Source of the DNA: Intrasporangiaceae bacterium
GTDB taxonomy: Bacteria; Actinomycetota; Actinomycetes; Actinomycetales; Dermatophilaceae
NCBI GenBank assembly: GCA_012518475.1
Contig: JAAYSB010000059.1
Span: 1-11,314, forward strand
Length of the DNA: 11,314 bases
Direction of reading: 5' to 3'
Shown here: positions 1 to 8,307 of the stretch, piece by piece
How positions within the stretch are numbered: position 1 is the stretch's first letter
How the letters are laid out: the number at the start of each line of letters is the position of its first letter
Program-made: the position numbers and the translations under genes
The notes under the pieces: generated by a model
Database searches by the model: none
Told to the model about the DNA's origin: nothing
What the model saw: the letters and a program-made list of their open reading frames with translations, nothing else

Positions 1-65
1 GCGAGGAGCACATCCTCGGCGGGCACCGCATACTCGGGCGAGCCGGACAGTCCCATGGTCGACAC
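1..65 (-). CDS. N-terminal fragment of an unidentified protein (runs off the left edge)
   Basis: On the minus strand an open frame begins at GTG (65-63) or at ATG (56-54) and stays open to the window edge, about 21 codons, reading roughly STMGLSGSPEYAVPAEDVLL. Nearly all third codon positions are G or C, as in the real genes here. A good Shine-Dalgarno GGAGGT (plus-strand ACCTCC at 75-80) lies 9 bases before the GTG, which favours that start over the ATG. A GACAAT box (minus strand, 93-88) could be its -10 element. The gene is divergent from the ABC operon. Too little is visible to name a family, and no function is proposed. Confidence 0.45.
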   Translation of the reverse strand, partial: MSTMGLSGSPEYAVPAEDVLL

Positions 66-198
66 CCTGTCACCACCTCCGCGCACCATTGTCCGCCCCG
101 TCCGGTGCCCTCCTGCGACCGGGTGCTGCGTCGTCCCTCCTCGGATGTCGGGCCCGACTGGCGACCACGCGGTGGCGGCCTCGGAGTCGTCCGTTTGC

Positions 199-203
199 AA
201 GGA
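199..203 (+). promoter_or_regulatory. Ribosome binding site fixing the ABC ATPase start
   Basis: AAGGA lies 7 bases before the ATG at 211. It is the only good Shine-Dalgarno ahead of the ABC core, and it decides for this start over the ATG at 55. The 52 extra codons from 55 read as Pro/Arg/Ser-rich sequence with no family resemblance and lie in the divergent intergenic region. No convincing -35/-10 pair is visible between 81 and 198. Confidence 0.7.
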
Positions 204-210
204 TGGACGC

Positions 211-1230
211 ATGATGACGACACAGACACGGGGGGAGAGCGCGGTCCGCGGGGTGCAGCTCGAGATCACGGGCCTGTCCAAGAACTTCGGTGCGTTCACC
301 GCCGTCGACAACCTCAGCTTCTCGGTCCGGCCGGGGCGGATCACCGGGTTCCTCGGGCCCAACGGCGCGGGGAAGACGACCACCTTGCGGATGCTGCTCG
401 GTCTCCTCCGGCCGACAGCCGGCACGGCGACCATCGCGGGACAGCGATACGCCGACCTCGACGACCCGACAGGCACGGTCGGAGCTGCGCTGGAGGCAAC
501 CGGATTCCATCCCGGCCGGAGTGGACGCGACCATCTGCTGGTCCTCGCGGACGCCGCAGGAATTCCCGCTGCCCGTGTCGACCAGCTGCTCGAGCTGACC
601 GGCATCCCGGCCGCGGCGAACCAGCGCGCCGGCGGCTACTCGATGGGTATGCGGCAACGACTTGGACTGGCGGCCGCACTCCTCGGCGACCCCGGCGTGC
701 TCATTCTCGACGAACCCGCGAACGGCCTCGATCCGGAGGGCATCCGTTGGCTGCGCGGCTTCCTGCGTCACCTCGCCTCCGAGGGCCGCACCATCCTCAT
801 CTCCAGCCACATCCTGTCCGAGGTCGAGCAGACCATCGACGACCTCGTGATCATCGCGAACGGACGCCTCGTGCGCGAGGGTCCGATGTCCGAGATCGCA
901 GGCGCCGGGGGCGCGCTCGTCCGCACGTCCGATGCGGACCGACTGGCCGGCGCACTCAGGATCGCCGACGTCGACTCCTCGGTGCAGGAGGACGGGTCAC
1001 TCCTCGCCGAGACCGACGACCTCCGCCTCGTCGGTGACGTGGCCCTGCGAGCCGGCCTCCCGGTCTGGGAGCTGTCCGCGAAGCGCAGCGACCTGGAGGA
1101 GCTGTACTTCTCCCTCACCGAGGGCACGAACCGCAATCTCGGCCCTGGCCACCGGGCTGTCGGGTCGGACGATCCGGGGGCACCCGTCGAGCAGGGCGCA
1201 GTGAGCGGCCAGGAAGGGGCGGGCCAGTGA
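211..1230 (+). CDS. ABC transporter ATP-binding protein, ABC-2 (BcrA/DrrA-like) type
   Basis: This 339-aa nucleotide-binding subunit powers the membrane protein encoded by the next gene. Walker A is GPNGAGKT at residues 49-56, the signature stretch YSMGMRQRLGLA is at 143-154, Walker B with the catalytic Glu (VLILDEP) is at 163-169, and the switch His is H200 in ISSH. The segment GAALEATGFHPGRSG (91-105) replaces the usual Q-loop Gln with Glu, as is common in the bacitracin/daunorubicin-export (BcrA/DrrA) group. The C-terminal ~110 residues after the ATPase core are typical of this group and end in a Gly/Gln-rich tail. The stop overlaps the permease GTG by four bases, so translation is probably coupled. 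The substrate (antibiotic, peptide, lipid or other) cannot be read from sequence. The ATPase assignment is secure. Confidence 0.93.
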   Translation: MMTTQTRGESAVRGVQLEITGLSKNFGAFTAVDNLSFSVRPGRITGFLGPNGAGKTTTLRMLLGLLRPTAGTATIAGQRYADLDDPTGTVGAALEATGFHPGRSGRDHLLVLADAAGIPAARVDQLLELTGIPAAANQRAGGYSMGMRQRLGLAAALLGDPGVLILDEPANGLDPEGIRWLRGFLRHLASEGRTILISSHILSEVEQTIDDLVIIANGRLVREGPMSEIAGAGGALVRTSDADRLAGALRIADVDSSVQEDGSLLAETDDLRLVGDVALRAGLPVWELSAKRSDLEELYFSLTEGTNRNLGPGHRAVGSDDPGAPVEQGAVSGQEGAGQ

Positions 1231-2033
1231 TCAACGCCATCCGCTCCGAGCTCCGCAAGTACTTCACGACTCGCCTGTGGTGGGGTATGGCCATCGGCAT
1301 GGTTGTCGCCGGTGCGTTGGCCGCAGCCTTCTTCGCCTTCACCTTCCTGCGTCTCGCGACGGTTGACGGCGGCAGCGACGTGCCGTTCGACCTCGACCCG
1401 ACCCAGATCGCCAACACGGTCTACACAGCAGCGCTCCCGTCCGGGATCTATGTGCTGCCGCTGACGATCGGGGTCCTCCAGATCGGCGGCGAGTACCGTC
1501 ACAAGACGATCACCTCGACGTTCCTCACCACCCCCAGGAGACTGCGCGCCCTGTTCGCCAAGGCGATCGCCCTGGTCATCATCGCCGTCCTCAACGGCCT
1601 GGGCTGCCTCGTCGGCTCGGTCCTGGCCGGCGCAACCACGATCCAGCTGCTCGGCGGGGACCCGTTCCCAGCACTCGAGGTGCTGCGCTCCCTGAGCATG
1701 CTGCTCCTCGTCATGGTCGTCTGGGCTCTCATCGGTCTCGGCGCAGGCATCCTCATCCCCAACCAGGTCGCGGCGCTGCTCATCGCGATCGGGCTGGCCT
1801 GGATGGTCGAGCCCTTCATCGCCATCGGCCTGAGCTTCTGGGACTGGGGTGCGCAGAACCTCCTGCAGTTCTTCCCGACCCAGGCGACCAGTGCAGTGGT
1901 CAACAACGTCGACTTCGTGGCCATGGGTGCCGCACGGCTGGAGTGGTGGGCAGCCGCCCTCATCCTCCTCGCCTACGCCCTCATCCTCGCCGGGCTCGGG
2001 ATCTGGCGGGCATCGCGCGAGGACGTGAGCTGA
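1227..2033 (+). CDS. ABC-2 type transporter permease
   Basis: This 268-aa integral membrane protein starts at GTG inside the stop codon of the ATPase gene (GTGA overlap). An AGGAAGGGG ribosome site at 1211-1219 lies within the ATPase gene. About six hydrophobic segments are visible, near residues 18-42, 72-87, 112-135, 154-178, 182-205 and 240-260. After the second one, EYRHKTITSTFLTTPRR (89-105) matches the cytoplasmic GE(Y/F)R..T.....P.R motif common in actinobacterial ABC-2 permeases paired with BcrA-like ATPases. A dimer of this protein with two ATPase subunits would form the exporter. No extracellular substrate-binding protein is encoded next to it, consistent with export or another non-import role. 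The substrate is unknown. Confidence 0.88.
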   Translation: MINAIRSELRKYFTTRLWWGMAIGMVVAGALAAAFFAFTFLRLATVDGGSDVPFDLDPTQIANTVYTAALPSGIYVLPLTIGVLQIGGEYRHKTITSTFLTTPRRLRALFAKAIALVIIAVLNGLGCLVGSVLAGATTIQLLGGDPFPALEVLRSLSMLLLVMVVWALIGLGAGILIPNQVAALLIAIGLAWMVEPFIAIGLSFWDWGAQNLLQFFPTQATSAVVNNVDFVAMGAARLEWWAAALILLAYALILAGLGIWRASREDVS

Positions 2034-2043
2034 GGGGCAGTCC

Positions 2044-2058
2044 GCCTCGCGGCGAGGC
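2044..2058 (+). terminator. Weak hairpin after the ABC operon
   Basis: GCCTCG and CGAGGC form a 6-bp stem with a CGG loop, 11 bases after the permease stop. There is no T-tract. It could be a weak actinobacterial terminator, but in DNA this GC-rich such short hairpins also arise by chance. Confidence 0.3.
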
Positions 2059-2118
2059 CTCGGTGACCGCTGGTCGCCCCGGCCTCTCCGCTGGGCGGGA
2101 CGGTCGCGAGTCGCGCTC

Positions 2119-2145
2119 CCGACACCCCTGTGAGCGGGATAGGCT
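2119..2145 (+). promoter_or_regulatory. Candidate promoter for kgd
   Basis: TAGGCT at 2140-2145 fits the actinobacterial -10 pattern TANNNT. CCGACA at 2119-2124 resembles a -35 (TTGACA, four of six) but with a short 15-base spacer. A start near 2152 would give a leader of about 65 bases containing three TCGCAA hexamers (2180-2198) and the GAGG ribosome site at 2204-2207. The rest of the 184-base gap (2034-2217) shows no gene. The prediction is by eye only. Confidence 0.35.
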
Positions 2146-2217
2146 GGCCTGAGCCCTGACCGGGGCGCGGATACCCCTGTCGCAATCGCAAGTCGCAACG
2201 AAAGAGGCGAAGACGCC

Positions 2218-5200
2218 GTGCCTGACCAGCACTCGAACGACGACCCCCTGGCCGCATTCGGCCCCAACGAGTGGCTCGTCGACGAGCTGTACGAGAAGTA
2301 CCAGCAGGACAAGAACCTCGTGGACAAGGCCTGGTGGTCCTTCTTCGAGAGCTACACCCCGAGTGACGGCGCCTCGACCAACGGTACGCCCACTGTGGCG
2401 ACGACTGCACCCACGACGCCTCAGACGCAGGCGGTGAAGCCGCCTGCAGCGGCTCCCAAGGCCGAGCAGCCGAAGGCTCAGACCCCCAAGGCCGAGCCGA
2501 AGAGTCCGGCTCCCAAGGCCGAGCAGCCGAAGGCTCAGACCCCCAAGGCCGACCAGCCGAAGAGCCAGGCCCGCTCGGCTGCGAAGAGCGCCCCGTCACC
2601 GAGCACGTCCGAGCCGACCTCGACCGGCCAAGAGCAGGGCGCCCAGGTGTCCGGAAAGCCGACCATGGGTGGTGCGATCCCCCGCAGCGCACAGCCCAAG
2701 CCGCGCGACCCCTCGAAGCCCAAGAGCACCGACGCGGCGAGCGCCACCACGGCTGCGCCCCTTCGCGGCGCCAGCGCCCGGGTCGTGACGAACATGGAGA
2801 GCTCGCTTTCTGTCCCGACCGCGACGAGCGTCCGCAGCGTCCCGGCCAAGCTCCTCATCGACAACCGTGTCGTCATCAACAACCACCTCGCCCGTTCCCG
2901 TGGCGGCAAGGTGTCGTTCACCCACATCATCGGGTATGCCATGGTCAAGGCTGTCGCCCAGATGCCGGTGATGAACAACGGGTTCGGCGAGGACGAGAAG
3001 GGCAAGCCGCAGCTGATCCAGCCGGCGCACGTCAACCTCGGGATCGCCATCGACCTGGCCAAGCCGGACGGCACCCGGCAGCTGCTCGTCCCCTCCATCA
3101 AGCAGTGCGACGAGATGGACTTCTTCCACTTCTGGAACGCCTACGAGGACATCGTCCACAAGGCCCGCGACGGCAAGCTGACCGTAGAGGACTTCCAGAA
3201 CACGACGATCTCGCTGACGAACCCGGGAACCATCGGGACCGTGCACTCCGTGCCGCGCCTGATGAAGGGGCAGGGCACGATCATCGGTGTCGGCGCGATG
3301 GACTACCCCGCCGAGTGGCAGGGCGCCAGCAACGAGACGATCAACCGCAACGCCGTGAGCAAGATCCTCACGCTCACGAGCACCTATGACCACCGGATCA
3401 TCCAGGGCGCGCAGTCCGGGGAGTTCCTGAAGATCATCCACGGACTGCTCCTCGGTGACGGCGGCTTCTACGACGAGATCTTCGAGAGCCTGCGGATCCC
3501 CTACGAGCCGGTGCGTTGGGTGCAGGACATCTCTGCCACCCACGACGACGACATCAACAAGGTGGCGCGCGTCCAGGAGCTCATCCACGCATACCGCGTC
3601 CGTGGGCACCTCATGGCCGACACCGACCCGCTCGAGTACCGCCAGCGCCGCCACCCCGACCTCGACATCACCCAGCACGGTCTGACCCTCTGGGACCTCG
3701 ACCGGCACTTCGCCACCGGCGGTTTCGGCGGTGAGCCGTTCCTCAAGCTGCGCAAGATCCTCGGTATCCTCCGCGACTCCTACTGCCGGACCATCGGTGT
3801 CGAGTACATGCACATCCAGGATCCCGAGCAGCGCCAGTGGATCCAGGAGAAGATCGAGGTCCCGCACGAGAAGCCGAGCCGCGAGGAGCAGCTGCGGATC
3901 CTCCGCCGCCTCAACGCCGCGGAGGCCTTCGAGACCTTCCTCCAGACGAAGTTCGTCGGACAGAAGCGATTCTCGCTCGAGGGCGGCGAGTCCGTCATCG
4001 CCCTGCTCGACCGGGTGCTGTCCCGGGCGGCCGAGGACGGTCTGGACGAGGTATGCATCGGTATGCCCCACCGTGGCCGTCTCAACGTCCTGGCCAACAT
4101 CGCCGGCAAGTCGTACGGACAGATCTTCCGCGAGTTCGAGGGCCGGCAGGACCCACGCTCGGTGCAGGGTTCGGGCGATGTGAAGTACCACCTCGGCACC
4201 GAGGGCACGTTCACGGCTGAGGACGGCTCGACGACCGACGTCTATCTCGCCGCAAACCCCTCTCACCTCGAGGCGGTCAACCCGGTGCTCGAGGGTATCG
4301 TCCGCGCCAAGCAGGACCGGCTCAACCTCGCCGGCGAGGACTTCACCGTCCTGCCCGTCCTCCTCCACGGTGACGCGGCCTTCGCCGGGCAGGGTGTCGT
4401 GGCCGAGACCCTCAACCTCTCGCAGCTGCGCGGCTACCGGACCGGTGGCACGGTCCACGTCATCATCAACAACCAGGTCGGTTTCACGACCTCCCCGATG
4501 TCGAGCCGATCGTCGACGTACTGCACCGATGTCGCCCGGATGATCCAGGCGCCGGTCTTCCACGTGAACGGTGACGACCCGGAGGCTTGTGTGCAGGTCG
4601 CCGAGCTCGCCTACGAGTTCCGTCAGGCGTTCAACAAGGACGTCGTGATCGACCTGGTCTGCTACCGCCGGCGTGGTCACAACGAGGGTGACGACCCGTC
4701 CATGACGCAGCCGCTCATGTACCACCTCATCGAGGCCAAGCGCAGCGTCCGGAAGATCTACAGCGAGAACCTCGTCGGTCGCGGTGACATCAGCAGCGAG
4801 GACGCCGACCTGGCCCTGCGGGACTACCAGCAGCAGCTGGAGCGGGTCTTCCTCGAAACCAAGGAGGCCCTCAAGGCCGGGGCCGAGGCCGAGAAGTCCC
4901 CGGAGGGCAGCGACTCGGACTCCTCCGAGGCCGACACCGGGCTCGAGCCGCCGACTGCTCAGGCCGTCGAGGACGCCCCACGCGGCTCCGCGACGGACAC
5001 CGCCATCTCGAGCGACACCCTCGCCCACATCGGCAAGGCCTTCGTGAACACCCCGCCCGGTTTCACCGTGCACCCGAAGCTCCTTCAGGCCATGGAGAAG
5101 CGCGCCCAGAGCGTCACCGACGGTGGAATCGACTGGGGCACCGGCGAGCTCATCGCCTTCGGCTCCCTGCTCATGGACGGAACCCCCATCCGGCTCGCCG

Positions 5201-6159
5201 GCCAGGACTCGCGTCGCGGCACCTTCGTGCAGCGGCACGCAGTGCTCATCGACAAGAACAACGCAGAGGAGTGGACCCCTCTCTTGTATCTCGGCGAGGG
5301 TCAGGCCCGCTTCTGGGTCTATGACTCGCTGCTGTCCGAGTACGCCGCGATGGGCTTCGAGTACGGCTACTCCGTCGAGCGCCCCGACGCGCTCGTTCTC
5401 TGGGAGGCGCAGTTCGGCGACTTCGTCAACGGTGCGCAGACCATCGTCGACGAGTTCATCTCCAGCTCTGAGCAGAAGTGGGGTCAGAACTCCTCGGTCG
5501 TGCTGCTGCTCCCGCACGGCTACGAGGGCCAGGGTCCGGACCACTCATCCGCCCGGATCGAACGTTTCCTCACGCTGTGTGCGCAGGACAACATGACGGT
5601 CGCCTACCCGTCGTCGCCGGCGAACTACTTCCACCTCCTCCGGCGTCAGGCGTACGCGCGCCCGCGCCGTCCACTCGTCGTCTTCACCCCGAAGTCGATG
5701 CTCCGTCTCAAGGCGGCCTCCTCCATGCCCGAGGAGTTCACGAGCGGCACGTTCCGGCCGGTGCTGCCGGACCGGCTCCGTCCCGAGGGCGAGGTCACCC
5801 GAGTCATCCTGGCCTCCGGCAAGGTCGTCTACGAGCTCGAGTCCGCCCGCGCCAAGCGGGAGGACGGTTCGGTCGCGATCCTGCGGGTCGAGCAGCTCTA
5901 TCCCCTGCCCGCGGACGAGATCGCAGCAGCTGTTGCCGAGTACCCGGGTGCCGAGCTGGTCTGGGTCCAGGACGAGCCGCGCAACCAGGGTGCCTGGCCG
6001 TTCATGGCCCTCAACCTGCCCGAGGCGCTTGCCGAGCGCGGGGACAACCGGCCGCTGCGGGCGGTCTCCCGGGCGGCCTCAGCCTCCCCGTCCACCGGTT
6101 CGACGAAGAAGCACCAGGTCGAGCACGACGCCCTCATGGACGAGGCTTTCGGCCGCTGA
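2218..6159 (+). CDS. kgd: Multifunctional 2-oxoglutarate decarboxylase/dehydrogenase (fused E2-like/E1 subunit)
   Basis: At 1313 aa this is an actinobacterial Kgd/OdhA protein that decarboxylates 2-oxoglutarate with thiamine diphosphate and feeds the TCA cycle. The start is GTG, 10 bases after GAGG. Residues 10-45 (LAAFGPNEWLVDELYEKYQQ onward) are the N-terminal E1o segment. Residues 55-185 are a Pro/Ala/Lys linker with no lipoyl domain. Residues about 190-430 are the succinyltransferase-like domain, with the catalytic His392 in DHRIIQG. Residues about 445-1313 are the E1 part: MPHRGRLNVL at 616-625, HGDAAFAGQGVV at 717-728 and NNQVGFTT at 751-758 (ThDP/Mg2+ site), RRRGHNEGDDP at 817-827, and HGYEGQGPDHSSARIER near 1100. 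It is longer than the mycobacterial protein (about 1230 aa), owing to the linker and an acidic Ser-rich insert near 888-928. It leads an apparent operon with the two genes after it. In relatives, OdhI/GarA proteins inhibit the enzyme; none is visible here. Confidence 0.97.
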   Translation: MPDQHSNDDPLAAFGPNEWLVDELYEKYQQDKNLVDKAWWSFFESYTPSDGASTNGTPTVATTAPTTPQTQAVKPPAAAPKAEQPKAQTPKAEPKSPAPKAEQPKAQTPKADQPKSQARSAAKSAPSPSTSEPTSTGQEQGAQVSGKPTMGGAIPRSAQPKPRDPSKPKSTDAASATTAAPLRGASARVVTNMESSLSVPTATSVRSVPAKLLIDNRVVINNHLARSRGGKVSFTHIIGYAMVKAVAQMPVMNNGFGEDEKGKPQLIQPAHVNLGIAIDLAKPDGTRQLLVPSIKQCDEMDFFHFWNAYEDIVHKARDGKLTVEDFQNTTISLTNPGTIGTVHSVPRLMKGQGTIIGVGAMDYPAEWQGASNETINRNAVSKILTLTSTYDHRIIQGAQSGEFLKIIHGLLLGDGGFYDEIFESLRIPYEPVRWVQDISATHDDDINKVARVQELIHAYRVRGHLMADTDPLEYRQRRHPDLDITQHGLTLWDLDRHFATGGFGGEPFLKLRKILGILRDSYCRTIGVEYMHIQDPEQRQWIQEKIEVPHEKPSREEQLRILRRLNAAEAFETFLQTKFVGQKRFSLEGGESVIALLDRVLSRAAEDGLDEVCIGMPHRGRLNVLANIAGKSYGQIFREFEGRQDPRSVQGSGDVKYHLGTEGTFTAEDGSTTDVYLAANPSHLEAVNPVLEGIVRAKQDRLNLAGEDFTVLPVLLHGDAAFAGQGVVAETLNLSQLRGYRTGGTVHVIINNQVGFTTSPMSSRSSTYCTDVARMIQAPVFHVNGDDPEACVQVAELAYEFRQAFNKDVVIDLVCYRRRGHNEGDDPSMTQPLMYHLIEAKRSVRKIYSENLVGRGDISSEDADLALRDYQQQLERVFLETKEALKAGAEAEKSPEGSDSDSSEADTGLEPPTAQAVEDAPRGSATDTAISSDTLAHIGKAFVNTPPGFTVHPKLLQAMEKRAQSVTDGGIDWGTGELIAFGSLLMDGTPIRLAGQDSRRGTFVQRHAVLIDKNNAEEWTPLLYLGEGQARFWVYDSLLSEYAAMGFEYGYSVERPDALVLWEAQFGDFVNGAQTIVDEFISSSEQKWGQNSSVVLLLPHGYEGQGPDHSSARIERFLTLCAQDNMTVAYPSSPANYFHLLRRQAYARPRRPLVVFTPKSMLRLKAASSMPEEFTSGTFRPVLPDRLRPEGEVTRVILASGKVVYELESARAKREDGSVAILRVEQLYPLPADEIAAAVAEYPGAELVWVQDEPRNQGAWPFMALNLPEALAERGDNRPLRAVSRAASASPSTGSTKKHQVEHDALMDEAFGR
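2450..2552 (+). repeat. In-frame tandem repeat in the kgd linker (46-bp perfect match, 57-bp period)
   Basis: Bases 2450-2495 and 2507-2552 are identical over 46 bp and 57 bp apart (19 codons). They encode two copies of the linker unit APKAEQPKAQTPKAEPKSP or a close variant. The lack of silent differences points to a recent duplication. Being a multiple of three, it keeps the frame and only lengthens the flexible Pro/Ala/Lys linker between the N-terminal segment and the acyltransferase-like domain. Confidence 0.9.
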
Positions 6160-6175
6160 CCCGAGGACGACGCCT

Positions 6176-6367
6176 GTGTATGCGACTGATCGTGGGATCG
6201 AGGAGCTCGAGCACCGCCGAGGTGACGAGGAGGTCACGCTCGGGTGGCTCGCCGACCACTTGAGAGGGTTCGTCGACGCCCACCCCGAGTTCGAGGTGCC
6301 CGTCGATCGCCTAGCGACCTGGCTCGCTCGACTGGACGACGATGACGAGGTCTGGGCCGACGAATGA
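6176..6367 (+). CDS. Small conserved protein, DUF6104-like
   Basis: This 63-aa protein starts at GTG, 8 bases after GAGGA (6163-6167), and 16 bases after the kgd stop. It begins MYATDRGIEELEHRR, continues GDEEVTLGWLADHLRGFVD and VPVDRLATWLARL, and ends in an acidic tail (DDDDEVWADE). From memory, actinobacteria such as Streptomyces carry a close relative (DUF6104) with the same TDRGIEELE opening and RLATWLARLDD close, often near kgd. It has no signal peptide or membrane segment and is probably a small helical cytoplasmic protein. The longer frame opening at 5933 overlaps kgd and is not the real start. Function is unknown. Tight linkage suggests co-expression with kgd, and an accessory role is only inference. 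Confidence 0.8.
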   Translation: MYATDRGIEELEHRRGDEEVTLGWLADHLRGFVDAHPEFEVPVDRLATWLARLDDDDEVWADE

Positions 6368-6380
6368 GGCGTGACGACCA

Positions 6381-7010
6381 GTGAGCTTCGACTTCACCGA
6401 CACCACAGAGGCCGATGCGCCCAGGCGCGATGTCTGTGTCGTCGTCCTGGGTGGCAGCGTCGCCGTGGGGACCGGCGACCCGAAGGCACAGGGCTGGGTC
6501 ACCCGGGTGCTCGGCCGCACGCGGGCCGATGACCTGCGGCTCACCGCATACAACCTCGCCGTTGTCGGCGACACCACTGCCGCGATCGTGCACCGCGTCG
6601 GGACCGAGGCCCAGGAGCGTTGGGCCGGTCACGTCGAGCGCAAGCTGGTTCTTGCTGCCGGCCCCGAGGACGTCCGCGCCGGTATCTCGATCGCTCGGCA
6701 CCGGCTCAACCTCGCCAACGCGCTCGATACCACCGCGGCGGCAGGCATCGACAGCTTCGTCGTGGGACCGGCGCCGACCGGCGACGAGGAGCTCGACGAC
6801 ATCCTGTCCGCCTATGCCGAGGCCCAGGCCGACGTGTGCAGTCGTCGCCAGGTGCCCTTCGTCGACTGCATGACGCCCCTGCGCCGCTACGAGCAGTGGC
6901 ACACCGACCTCGCCGCGGGTGAGGGCCTCCCCGGACAGGCCGGCTACGGCCTGATCGCCTGGCTCGTCCTCAACAACGGCTGGCGCGACTTCATGGGCGT
7001 CACGAACTGA
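6381..7010 (+). CDS. SGNH/GDSL-fold hydrolase-like protein, probably inactive
   Basis: This 209-aa protein starts at GTG, 13 bases after the preceding stop, with GAGG (6366-6369) 11 bases upstream. It has the layout of SGNH/GDSL esterases: block I VVLGGSVAVGTGDP (21-34) with the candidate nucleophile Ser26, block II YNLAVVGDTT (57-66), block III LAAGPED (91-97) and block V AAGEGLPGQAGYG (178-190). Active relatives usually have GDS in block I, GxND in block III and DGxHPGxxGY in block V. Here these read GGS, GPED and EGLPGQAGY, so the oxyanion Asn and the catalytic His are missing and the Asp is changed. No signal peptide or membrane segment is seen, so it should be cytoplasmic. It may be a binding protein or use other chemistry. 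The fold family is likely; the substrate is unknown. Confidence 0.82.
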   Translation: MSFDFTDTTEADAPRRDVCVVVLGGSVAVGTGDPKAQGWVTRVLGRTRADDLRLTAYNLAVVGDTTAAIVHRVGTEAQERWAGHVERKLVLAAGPEDVRAGISIARHRLNLANALDTTAAAGIDSFVVGPAPTGDEELDDILSAYAEAQADVCSRRQVPFVDCMTPLRRYEQWHTDLAAGEGLPGQAGYGLIAWLVLNNGWRDFMGVTN

Positions 7011-7021
7011 CCCCTGGCCGT

Positions 7022-7051
7022 GTCACAACCTGGCAATTGCCAGGTTGTGAC
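7022..7051. terminator. Perfect 30-bp palindrome between convergent genes, likely bidirectional terminator
   Basis: The half-site GTCACAACCTGGCAA is followed directly by its exact reverse complement, 15 bp per arm with no mismatch. Outside it, CTGACCCC (7007-7014) can pair with GGGGTCAG (7054-7061) across a small asymmetric internal loop. It lies between the SGNH-like gene (stop at 7008-7010) and the malic enzyme gene (stop at 7066-7068), which converge. There is no T-tract on either side, which is common for actinobacterial terminators. An alternative is a protein binding site, since a loopless perfect DNA dyad is also what a homodimeric regulator would bind. Confidence 0.75.
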
Positions 7052-7065
7052 CCGGGGTCAGGTCG

Positions 7066-8307
<1,242 letters not shown>

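Noticed and set aside
55..210. Upstream extension of the ABC ATPase to ATG 55
   Set aside because: The extra 52 residues look like translated intergenic DNA. ATG 211 has a ribosome site at the right distance, and the extension overlaps the divergent partial gene and its ribosome site.
768..2327. 519-codon minus-strand open frame across the ABC genes and the kgd start
   Set aside because: It spans two well-supported plus-strand genes and an intergenic gap, and its translation is compositionally odd (Asp/Glu/Gly/Arg-rich) without motifs.
2450..2552. Repeat considered as a CRISPR or mobile-element trace
   Set aside because: There are only two copies, in frame inside a coding linker, with no spacers, terminal repeats or cas genes.
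2596..5544. Very long minus-strand open frame (982 codons) opposite kgd
   Set aside because: It is an antisense shadow of a high-GC gene. The translation is Val/Leu/Asp/Arg-rich low-complexity sequence with no family motif, whereas the plus strand encodes a complete, recognisable Kgd.
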